Assembly: GCA_947629615.1 (NCBI GenBank)
Contig: CANRER010000041.1
Location: forward strand, 1 to 11,004
Direction: 5' to 3'
Origin: an uncultured Clostridia bacterium
GTDB taxonomy: Bacteria; Bacillota; Clostridia; UMGS1883
DNA: 11,004 bases
In this document: in pieces, positions 5,931 through 11,004 of the stretch
Layout: each line of letters starts with the position of its first letter
Position numbering within the stretch: the first letter of the stretch is position 1
Notes under the pieces: model-generated
The model's database searches: none
Seen by the model: the letters and a program-made list of their open reading frames with translations, nothing else
What the model was told of the DNA's origin: nothing
Made by a program: the position numbers and the translations under genes

Positions 5931-6998
5931 TCAGTCGATGGCGGTCGTCCAGCCCATATCGTCGGGCAGACGGCCCCACTGGATACCGGTGATGGTATCG
6001 TAAAGCCTGTGGGTGACGGGGCCGATTTCGCCGTTGTTGATATAGGCCACCTCGTCCTCGTAGCGCAGCTCGCCCACGGGCGAGATAACGGCGGCGGTGC
6101 CTGTGCCGAAAACCTCCTCCAGCTTGCCCTCGCGCGAGGCGGTCATAACATCGGCTATGGGCAGGCGGTCCTCGCTGACCTCGTATCCCCACTTATTGAG
6201 CAGCTCGATGCACGACATTCTCGTCACGCCGGGAAGCACCGTGCCTACGGTGGGAGCGGTATAAACCTTGCCGTCAATCTTGAAGAAGCAGTTCATGCTG
6301 CCGACCTCCTCGACGTACTTATGCTCCACGCCGTCGAGCCAAAGCGTCTGCTCGTAGCCGAGCTCGTGGGCCTTGACCTGCGAAATGAGCGAAGCGGCGT
6401 AGTTGCCGCCGCACTTGGTGAAGCCGGTGCCGCCGGGGCAGGCGCGGGTGTATTCGTCCTCGACAAAAATCTTGACGGGGTTGATGCCGGTGGAGTAGTA
6501 GGCCCCGACGGGCGAGCAGATGATTATGAGCTGGTGCGTAGTCGAGGGGCGCACGCCGAGGTGCGGCTCGGTGGCGATGACGAAGGGGCGGATATAGAGC
6601 GAGGCCCCCTCGGCGCTCGGCACCCAGTCGGCGTCTACCTTAACAAGGGCCTTTACGGCCTCGACGAAATCCTCCGCCGGAAGGGCGGGCAGGCACATAC
6701 GGTGGTTAGTGTTTATCATGCGCTGCGCGTTTTTGTCGGGGCGGAACAGGTGAACCGAGCCGTCGGGCCAGCGGTAGGCCTTAAGCCCCTCGAACGACTC
6801 GAGCGCGTAATGGAACACCATCGCCGCAGGGTCGAGGCTGAGGTTCTCGTAGGGCACGATGCGCGCGTCGTGCCAGCCCCTGCCCTCGGTGTGATCCATA
6901 ACGAACATATGGTCGGTGTAGATTTTGCCGAAGCCCAGCTTGGTTTCGTCGGCGGGCTTAGCCTTCGGCGAGGCGGTGCGAGTGATTTTAATATCCAT
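5931..6998 (-). CDS. ilvE: Branched-chain amino acid aminotransferase (class IV PLP enzyme)
   Basis: This 355-residue cytoplasmic enzyme transfers the amino group between glutamate/2-oxoglutarate and Leu, Ile, Val or their 2-keto acids. It matches the longer bacterial/eukaryotic-type BCAT group: FEGLKAYRWPDGSVHLFRPDKN near residue 69, YIRPF (135-139), the PLP-binding Lys195 in GTGFTKCGGNYAASL, and EVGSMN (231-236), whose Glu contacts the cofactor ring. Also present are LPGVTR (255-260) and the C-terminal GTGTAAVISPVG phosphate-binding region (298-309). The ATG at 6998 is chosen over upstream in-frame ATGs because AAGGAG lies a normal distance before it and the N-terminus then begins MDIKITRT, as expected. 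A possible -10 (CATAAT at 7033-7038) lacks a good -35 box. The gene lies 111 bp after the citrate synthase gene and ends in its own terminator. Confidence 0.96.
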   Translation of the reverse strand: MDIKITRTASPKAKPADETKLGFGKIYTDHMFVMDHTEGRGWHDARIVPYENLSLDPAAMVFHYALESFEGLKAYRWPDGSVHLFRPDKNAQRMINTNHRMCLPALPAEDFVEAVKALVKVDADWVPSAEGASLYIRPFVIATEPHLGVRPSTTHQLIIICSPVGAYYSTGINPVKIFVEDEYTRACPGGTGFTKCGGNYAASLISQVKAHELGYEQTLWLDGVEHKYVEEVGSMNCFFKIDGKVYTAPTVGTVLPGVTRMSCIELLNKWGYEVSEDRLPIADVMTASREGKLEEVFGTGTAAVISPVGELRYEDEVAYINNGEIGPVTHRLYDTITGIQWGRLPDDMGWTTAID

Positions 6999-7073
6999 TT
7001 TATGTAATCTCCTTTCATTTTCTTCCGTATCCATTATGCACCTTTTCGGCGAAAAAATCCAGCGTTTTTTCAG

Positions 7074-7102
7074 AAAAAGCAAAAACAATTAAAGTTTTTT
7101 GC
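7074..7102 (-). terminator. Possible AT-rich terminator of the citrate synthase gene
   Basis: On the minus strand, GCAAAAAAC (7094-7102) can pair with GTTTTTGC (7079-7086), with one bulge, followed by TTTTT (7074-7078). The stem is weak, so partial read-through into ilvE is plausible. Confidence 0.4.
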
Positions 7103-7109
7103 TAAAAAC

Positions 7110-8462
7110 TCACCTTTTATCAATCGGCACGTACTCCGTCTTTTTGGAAACAGATTTATAGGCCGGGCGGATAATGCGGTCCGACACGGTTATTTCCTCT
7201 ATCCGATGGGCGCACCAGCCGACGATGCGGCTCATGGCGAAGATGGGGGTGTAGACCTCGGGCGGGATATTGAGCATTTTGTAAACAAAGCCGCTGTAAA
7301 AATCCACGTTGGGGGCGATTATCTTGTCGCTGTTCTTCAGCTCGGCAAAGAGGAGCGGGGTGTTTTTCGCGATGATGTCATAAAGGTTAAATTCGTCCTC
7401 CATGCCCTTTTGCTTGGCGAGGGCGAGGGCGCTTTCGCGCAGCAGCACGGCGCGGGGGTCGCTCTTGGTATAGACGGCGTGGCCTATGCCGTAAACGAGG
7501 CCGCTCCTGTCGTAGGCCTCCCTTTTAAGCAGCTTCACAATGTGCGCCTTAACCTGATTTTCGTCGGTAATGTCGGCGACGTTGGCCTTGAAATCCTCTA
7601 TCATGCCCATGACCTTGGCGTTCGCGCCGCCGTGCTTGGGGCCCTTGAGCGAGCCTATGGCCGCGGCTATCGCGCTGTAGGTATCGGTGCCCGTCGAGGA
7701 CACCACGTGGGTGGTAAAGGCGCTGTTGTTGCCGCCGCCATGCTCGGCGTGGAGTATCAGCGCGAGGTCGAGCAGCTCGGCCTCCATCGGGGTGTATTCG
7801 TTGTCTGCGCGCATCAGGTGCAGGAAGTTTTCGGCGGTGGAAAGCTCCTCCACCGGCATATGCAGAATGAGGCTCTTGCCGTCGTAATAGTGCGACTTTG
7901 CCTGATAGGCGTGGGCGATGAACACGGGCATACGGGCGATAAGCTCGAAGGACTGGCGCAGTACGTTTTCGAGGGAGTTATTGTCGGGGTCGTCGTCGTA
8001 GGAATAAGAGGCCAGCACGCTTCGGGCAAGCTTGTTCATGATATCGCTGCTCGGGGCCTTGAGAATCATATCCTCGGTAAAATTGCGGGGGAGCTGACGC
8101 TTCGAGCCAAGGTAGGCGTTGAACCTTTCGAGGGAATCCCGCGAGGGCAGGCTGCCGAAAAGCAGAAGATAGGCGACCTCCTCGAAGCCGAAGCGTTTTT
8201 CGGCCCGACAGGCGCGCACGATGTCCTCCACGTTCACGCCTCGGTAGCGCAGCGTGCCGTAGATGGGCTGCTTTTCGTTTTCGTCCACAACGTAGCCGTG
8301 AACCTCGCCTATTTTGGTGAGGCCCACAAGCACGCCGCTGCCGTCGGCGTTCCTAAGCCCCCGCTTTACGTTGAAGGTGTTGTAAAGCTCAGGCTCCAGT
8401 GTGTACATACTGCGCGAAAGCTCGCACAGCTCGCGGAAGGTTGCGCTGTTTTTTTCATTCAT
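7110..8462 (-). CDS. gltA: Citrate synthase (citrate/2-methylcitrate synthase type)
   Basis: This 450-residue cytoplasmic enzyme condenses acetyl-CoA with oxaloacetate to give citrate, supplying 2-oxoglutarate and glutamate. Catalytic positions are clear: His277 in KGPKHGGANAKV, His328 in GIGHAVYTKSDPR and Asp387 in NVDFYSG. The LHAEHGGGNNSAFT stretch (237-250) is also typical. The GHAVY sequence departs from the GHRVY of the E. coli and mitochondrial enzymes but, from memory, is common in clostridial 'citrate/2-methylcitrate synthase' proteins. Use of propionyl-CoA is possible and cannot be judged here. The start at 8462 is chosen because AGGAGG lies eight bases upstream. The longer frame beginning at 8528 would start within the promoter. 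A strong promoter at 8500-8528 precedes it. This is not the Re-type citrate synthase of some clostridia, which belongs to the isopropylmalate synthase family. Confidence 0.95.
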   Translation of the reverse strand: MNEKNSATFRELCELSRSMYTLEPELYNTFNVKRGLRNADGSGVLVGLTKIGEVHGYVVDENEKQPIYGTLRYRGVNVEDIVRACRAEKRFGFEEVAYLLLFGSLPSRDSLERFNAYLGSKRQLPRNFTEDMILKAPSSDIMNKLARSVLASYSYDDDPDNNSLENVLRQSFELIARMPVFIAHAYQAKSHYYDGKSLILHMPVEELSTAENFLHLMRADNEYTPMEAELLDLALILHAEHGGGNNSAFTTHVVSSTGTDTYSAIAAAIGSLKGPKHGGANAKVMGMIEDFKANVADITDENQVKAHIVKLLKREAYDRSGLVYGIGHAVYTKSDPRAVLLRESALALAKQKGMEDEFNLYDIIAKNTPLLFAELKNSDKIIAPNVDFYSGFVYKMLNIPPEVYTPIFAMSRIVGWCAHRIEEITVSDRIIRPAYKSVSKKTEYVPIDKR

Positions 8463-8499
8463 GGCTGGGGCCTCCTGTTCGGAAAATTTGTATTGTTTT

Positions 8500-8528
8500 A
8501 TTTTAGCACATTTCTTAATTTTTTTCAA
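8500..8528 (-). promoter_or_regulatory. Extended -10 SigA-type promoter of the citrate synthase gene
   Basis: On the minus strand, TTGAAA (8523-8528), a 17-base spacer and TAAAAT (8500-8505) preceded by TGC form a strong promoter with an extended -10, about 38 bases ahead of the gene. Confidence 0.8.
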
Positions 8529-8588
8529 TAATAAAATGTTCTAAATCTGTGATTTTGGCATAGAATTATGCAAAAAGGGGAGATAATA

Positions 8589-8717
8589 ATGAAAAAATTT
8601 CTCTTGACGGCGGCGGTTTTCGTTATATTTTCGCTGCTCGCACCCGCTGCGGCGGTGTATTTTTCCGATATGCGCGGAGTTTTTTCGGGAATTTTTGCCG
8701 CACTCGGGCGGCGGTAA
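8589..8717 (+). CDS. Small membrane or secreted peptide, 42 aa, unknown function
   Basis: A short frame encodes 42 residues: a basic start MKKFLL, a hydrophobic run TAAVFVIFSLLAPAAAV (7-23), then YFSDMRGVFSGIFAALGRR with a basic end. This could be a single-pass membrane peptide, or a signal-like sequence with cleavage near APAAA. The ATG at 8589 has GGGGAG (8577-8582) six bases upstream, a good ribosome binding site. It lies 58 bp upstream of, and in the same direction as, the SpoIIQ-like gene and diverges from the citrate synthase gene. No convincing SigA promoter is visible ahead of it; a TAGAAT (8561-8566) lacks a matching -35. I do not recognise a family. It may be a real small protein or a leader peptide. 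Confidence 0.5.
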   Translation: MKKFLLTAAVFVIFSLLAPAAAVYFSDMRGVFSGIFAALGRR

Positions 8718-8775
8718 AACATTTTTGTATAAAATACACAAAAAACGGCGAAGCTAAAACTGAGGTGAAGTCCAA

Positions 8776-9471
8776 ATGAAGTCTGTGAAAAAAACTATGG
8801 TAATTCTGGCGCTGCTGGCCGTGTTCGCCGTCAGCTTCGCCATGGGGCATATAACCGCCGCGCGGAGCGGCGCGCTGCGTAACTCCATGGCCATCGACGC
8901 CGCCGAGCGCGCCGTGGCCGTCGTGCCGCTGCTGCGGGCCTCCGAGCCCGAGCCGGATATAAAGGCGCCCTCCGAACCCGAGCCGGAAGCCCTCAAAACC
9001 GCGGCCCCCGCCGAGGACGTGGAAAAGGAGGACGAGCCCGAGGACGACGAGCCTCCCTTCCCGCTTGAACAGCCCGTGAGCGGCAGCGTCTGCGCCCCCT
9101 ATTCCCTTCAGGCCGTATATTCCGAAACCATGCAGGACTGGCGTTCCCACTCGGGCATGGATATAGCGGCCCCGCTGGCCGCCGCCGTCAGGGCCGCCGC
9201 CGACGGCAAGGTCGCCAAAGCCTACGAGGACAAGCTTTGGGGCAGCGTAATCGAGCTTGAGCATAAGGGCGGCCTGCGGTCGATTTATAAGGGCGTTTCC
9301 ACGCTCGACATGGTTCGCGTCGGCGAGGAGGTCAAAAAGGGCGACGTTATCAGCGGCGTCGGCACTTCGCCAATCGAAAGCAAGGCCGCCTCGCACCTGC
9401 ATTTTGAAACTTGGCAGGACGGTATCTGCGTCAACCCGGAAAGCTATGTGGTGAATATAATCGAGCCGTAA
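8776..9471 (+). CDS. SpoIIQ-like M23 (LytM-fold) membrane-anchored protein
   Basis: This 231-residue protein has an N-terminal membrane anchor (about 7-24, after MKSVKK), a Pro/Glu/Asp-rich linker (56-95, with repeated SEPEPE-type units), and a C-terminal M23/LytM domain (about 98-226). The zinc-site motifs are present: HSGMD (His125, Asp129) and HLHFE (His207, His209). The remaining catalytic His, usual in 'YxHL', is replaced: the sequence reads SIYKGVS (Lys172). The layout, one helix plus acidic linker plus M23 domain with YSETMQDWRSHSGMDI, resembles SpoIIQ, the forespore partner of SpoIIIAH in engulfment. SpoIIQ proteins also often have altered peptidase sites. The assignment as spoIIQ is inferred, since no other sporulation gene is in view; a general cell-wall endopeptidase is the alternative. 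The ATG at 8776 has GAGGTGA (8762-8768) seven bases upstream. A terminator follows at 9511. Confidence 0.82.
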   Translation: MKSVKKTMVILALLAVFAVSFAMGHITAARSGALRNSMAIDAAERAVAVVPLLRASEPEPDIKAPSEPEPEALKTAAPAEDVEKEDEPEDDEPPFPLEQPVSGSVCAPYSLQAVYSETMQDWRSHSGMDIAAPLAAAVRAAADGKVAKAYEDKLWGSVIELEHKGGLRSIYKGVSTLDMVRVGEEVKKGDVISGVGTSPIESKAASHLHFETWQDGICVNPESYVVNIIEP

Positions 9472-9510
9472 CGCGCGTCGGCAAAATCGCTCGAATTTGA
9501 ATTAATGCAC

Positions 9511-9536
9511 AAAATCCGCTCATATGAGCGGATTTT
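9511..9536 (+). terminator. Strong hairpin terminator, copy 2 of a repeated cassette
   Basis: This is a 26-base perfect palindrome (AAAATCCGCTCAT and its inverse) with a T-run on the + strand, 39 bases past the M23 gene stop. The surrounding 9500-9546 is nearly identical to the inverse of 2686-2733. Because A- and T-runs flank both sides, it may also stop the converging methyltransferase transcript. Confidence 0.85.
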
Positions 9537-9598
9537 TGTTTGCGCGTTTCAATATTTTCTTGCTCCATTGTCACACCTCACTATGATTCCGTTCCCAC

Positions 9599-10444
9599 CT
9601 ATTTCGCAAGTATCGCGACGGTCATTTTGACGAACATCTCCTTTGTCAGGGGGAGCTTCGCCAGCGGCGCGAGGAACGGGCGAAGCGGAACCTCGCGGTA
9701 ATAATCCGTCTTGAAGGGCTGCCCGGCGAGTATCTTATTAAAGCGCTTTATCGTCATGTGGTTGATATAGGAAATCGTGTCGCCGCCGTCGGGCTTTTTG
9801 GAAAAGCGGAAGGCTATGCGGCTGTCGCGGTCGGGTACGTCCTTTATCAGTATCTTATAAGCGTCGATCATGGTCTGCTCGCTGAAAAACATATGCACCC
9901 ACGGAATACCCACGGCGTCGCTGAGGTGCGCGCCGAAGGGGTGATAGTAGGGGCAGAAGTTCACGAACAGCCGCCCGCCCTTTTTAAGGACGCGCCAGCA
10001 CTCGCGCAGAACCTTCTCGGGCTCGGCCACGTGTTCCATGCTGTCGTTCATGATTATCGTATCGAAAAAGTCGCCGGGAAAGCCGGTGTCGCCCGCGTCG
10101 CAAAGGCGAAACTCGAATTTATCGGCGAGGCCCTTTTCCTCGGCAAGCGCGGCGGACTGGGCGGCGTAGGCCTCCACTATGTCGATGCCGTATACCCTTT
10201 CGGCCCCGAGCGAGGCGTAATAGAGCGACTTGCCGGCGGCGCCGCAGCCGATGTCCAGCACGGTTTTGCCCTTGAACATATCGGCGGGAGAAACGACCTC
10301 GTTATAAAATTTAATCGTGTCGGCCCCTTTTTCATACTGCCATTGAGCGTAGGTTTTCTTGCCCTCGTTCTGGAGGTTGAAGGGGTGAACCGGCAGGGGG
10401 AACAGCTTGTTCAGCGCGAGAAGGATTGATACCGAGGGGCGCAT
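9599..10444 (-). CDS. Class I SAM-dependent methyltransferase
   Basis: This is a 281-residue predicted cytoplasmic methyltransferase. The Rossmann-fold motifs are in order: motif I VLDIGCGAAGKS (62-73), the acidic strand-2 end GIDIV (Asp88), the strand-4 region DTIIMNDSMEHV (128-139), and the post-motif helix-strand RVLKKGGRLFVNF (151-163). The C-terminal part (about 165-281) contains PYYHPFGAHL and is less familiar, so the substrate is not assignable; small molecules, quinones or polyketide/lipid precursors are all possible. The ATG at 10444 is preceded by AAGGAG (10453-10458) eight bases upstream and starts MRPSVSILLALNKLF. A longer frame reaching into the tRNA is rejected. No clear promoter is seen between the tRNA and this gene, so some transcription may come from the tRNA promoter. 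It converges with the M23 gene. Confidence 0.88.
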   Translation of the reverse strand: MRPSVSILLALNKLFPLPVHPFNLQNEGKKTYAQWQYEKGADTIKFYNEVVSPADMFKGKTVLDIGCGAAGKSLYYASLGAERVYGIDIVEAYAAQSAALAEEKGLADKFEFRLCDAGDTGFPGDFFDTIIMNDSMEHVAEPEKVLRECWRVLKKGGRLFVNFCPYYHPFGAHLSDAVGIPWVHMFFSEQTMIDAYKILIKDVPDRDSRIAFRFSKKPDGGDTISYINHMTIKRFNKILAGQPFKTDYYREVPLRPFLAPLAKLPLTKEMFVKMTVAILAK

Positions 10445-10506
10445 GGGGTTGGCTCCTTTCATACTGCGGCGGCGTCCGAAACGAACGCGGCCCTTCGATT
10501 TTTCGC

Positions 10507-10537
10507 AAAAAATCAGAGCGAGCGTAACGGCCCGCTC
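10507..10537 (-). terminator. Weak terminator after the tRNA
   Basis: On the minus strand, GAGCG (10533-10537) can pair with CGCTC (10516-10520 or 10520-10524), followed shortly by a six-T run (10507-10512). The stem is only five pairs, so this may stop the tRNA transcript only in part. Confidence 0.35.
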
Positions 10538-10541
10538 CGAC

Positions 10542-10618
10542 TGGTGCATCCGATGTGATTCGAACACACGGCCTTCAGAGTCGGAGTCTGACGCTCTATC
10601 CAGCTGAGCTACGGATGC
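10542..10618 (-). tRNA. tRNA-Arg, anticodon CCG
   Basis: On the minus strand the cloverleaf is complete: acceptor GCATCCG pairs with CGGATGC, the D stem is GCTC/GAGC, the anticodon stem is TCAGA/TCTGA around the loop CTCCGAC (anticodon CCG, reading codon CGG), and the T arm is GTGTG-TTCGAAT-CACAT. Discriminator A and the terminal CCA are encoded (10542-10545). Total length is 77 bases. A strong promoter lies just upstream. Confidence 0.97.
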
Positions 10619-10628
10619 TTATTGGTAA

Positions 10629-10657
10629 ATTATATCACAGCCGAAGCCGAAAGTCAA
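10629..10657 (-). promoter_or_regulatory. Strong SigA-type promoter of tRNA-Arg
   Basis: On the minus strand, TTGACT (10652-10657), a 17-base spacer and TATAAT (10629-10634) end eleven bases before the mature tRNA, so transcription would start within a few bases of it. Confidence 0.88.
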
Positions 10658-10774
10658 GAGTGGGAGCGGTTTTTGCCCCAACTTTTTAGCCGAAGCAAGC
10701 TTTTTGTTCAACTTGCATACAAATTGCACAAATAATTGTGAAAGTTTAGGGGTGTATTTGTTGGAATTTTATAG

Positions 10775-10790
10775 TATAATATTTTATATA
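10775..10790 (+). promoter_or_regulatory. Probable promoter region of the EF-G-like gene
   Basis: A perfect TATAAT (10775-10780) lies 43 bases ahead of the gene but lacks a good -35 box at 16-18 bases. An alternative is TTGGAA (10761-10766) with TATATA (10785-10790) at 18 bases. Upstream, CACAA/TTGTG (10727-10740) forms a short inverted repeat. One of these -10 boxes is probably used, but which one is unsettled. Confidence 0.45.
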
Positions 10791-10823
10791 TAGGCTTTGC
10801 CACTATAAAGGAGGAAAAGGAAA

Positions 10824-11004
10824 ATGAACATATTCAGCGCGGAAAACATAAGAAACATCTGCGTTATGGGTCACGGAGGCAGCGGTAAGACAAGCCTTGT
10901 AGAGGCAATACTCAGCAAGGCGGGCGTAAGCGACCGCTTTGGCAAGGTGTCGGACGGAACGACGGTTTCCGACTACGACCCCGAGGAGATAAAGCGCCAA
11001 ATCT
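10824..11004 (+). CDS. Elongation factor G-like GTPase, FusA2-type paralogue (3' partial)
   Basis: Sixty N-terminal residues are in view and the frame stays open to the window end. The sequence begins MNIFSAENIRNICVMGHGGSGKTSLVEA, with P-loop GHGGSGKT (16-23). Housekeeping EF-G instead has AHIDAGKTT in this place, so this is probably the second, paralogous EF-G-like protein common in clostridia ('elongation factor G' with GHGGSGKT and a KVSDGTTVSDYDPEEIKR switch region, 41-58). The role of this paralogue in translation is unsettled. Being a translational GTPase is inferred from the N-terminus alone. The ATG at 10824 has AAGGAGG (10808-10814) nine bases upstream. The gene diverges from the tRNA-Arg gene. 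Confidence 0.88.
   Translation, partial: MNIFSAENIRNICVMGHGGSGKTSLVEAILSKAGVSDRFGKVSDGTTVSDYDPEEIKRQI

Noticed and set aside
5928..7007. Long open frame on the + strand opposite ilvE
   Set aside because: It is an antisense shadow of a strongly supported PLP enzyme; GC-rich third positions keep the opposite frame open. No RBS and no recognisable domain.
6999..7088. N-terminal extension of IlvE to 7088
   Set aside because: AAGGAG upstream of the ATG at 6998 and the usual family length support the shorter protein. The extension covers the AT-rich terminator/promoter gap.
7206..8531. Open frame of about 440 codons on the + strand opposite the citrate synthase gene
   Set aside because: Composition is Val/Ala/Gly/His-rich as expected for an antisense frame, with no RBS or motifs. 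The minus strand carries all catalytic residues of citrate synthase.
8726..8738. TGTAT-AAA-ATACA inverted repeat before the M23 gene as an operator or sporulation-sigma promoter
   Set aside because: It is too short and AT-rich to separate from chance. No matching -35 element for SigA, SigF, SigE or SigG could be placed with confidence.
10445..10567. N-terminal extension of the methyltransferase to 10567
   Set aside because: The extension would start inside the tRNA and lacks an RBS. AAGGAG at 10453-10458 points to the ATG at 10444.
10542..10618. tRNA-Arg 3' end as a possible phage or island attachment site
   Set aside because: No integrase and no duplicated tRNA end is seen in the window, and the neighbouring genes look like ordinary chromosomal ones.

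Overview
The window looks like a chromosomal segment from a spore-forming, moderately GC-rich member of the Clostridia, probably Oscillospiraceae-like. This is inferred from the SpoIIQ-like M23 protein, AGGAGG-type ribosome binding sites, TTGACA/TATAAT promoters in AT-rich gaps between GC-rich genes, a clostridial-type citrate synthase, an EF-G paralogue, and a palindromic interspersed element of a kind common in this group. No lineage marker allows a species call.

Layout. Positions 2-2340 (+) hold the distal part of a branched-chain amino acid ABC transporter operon: livM (5' end outside the window), livG and livF. Positions 2341-2731 are non-coding and hold a palindromic MITE-like element (about 2413-2588), a second set of inverted repeats, and a strong hairpin terminator. 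Positions 2732-4196 (-) hold four small genes: an XRE regulator, a four-helix membrane protein starting directly after it, a PF06541-type membrane protein, and a 59-residue acidic-tailed protein overlapping that gene. A 40-bp perfect palindrome (4210-4249) separates them from a secreted subtilisin-family protease (4278-5777, -). Then come ilvE (5931-6998, -) and a citrate synthase (7110-8462, -), each with its own signals. Divergent from the citrate synthase are an unlisted 42-codon membrane or secreted peptide (8589-8717, +) and a SpoIIQ-like M23 protein (8776-9471, +). A SAM methyltransferase (9599-10444, -) and a tRNA-Arg(CCG) (10542-10618, -) follow. The window ends inside a divergent EF-G-like GTPase gene (from 10824, +).

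How the genes fit together. LivMGF imports Leu/Ile/Val and IlvE transaminates them. Citrate synthase feeds 2-oxoglutarate/glutamate, the amino-group partner of IlvE, so part of the window concerns branched-chain amino acid and nitrogen metabolism, although the genes are not one operon. The XRE/membrane-protein pair looks like an autoregulated module. Its putative operator also has the form of an intrinsic terminator for the upstream protease.

Most interesting points: the dual-purpose 40-bp palindrome; an apparent AUU start for the XRE gene; a terminator cassette of about 47 bp present twice, in the same orientation relative to transcription but 6.8 kb apart; the 42-codon ORF ahead of the spoIIQ-like gene; and the replaced histidine in the M23 domain. 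I see no phage, CRISPR or clearly novel defence system.
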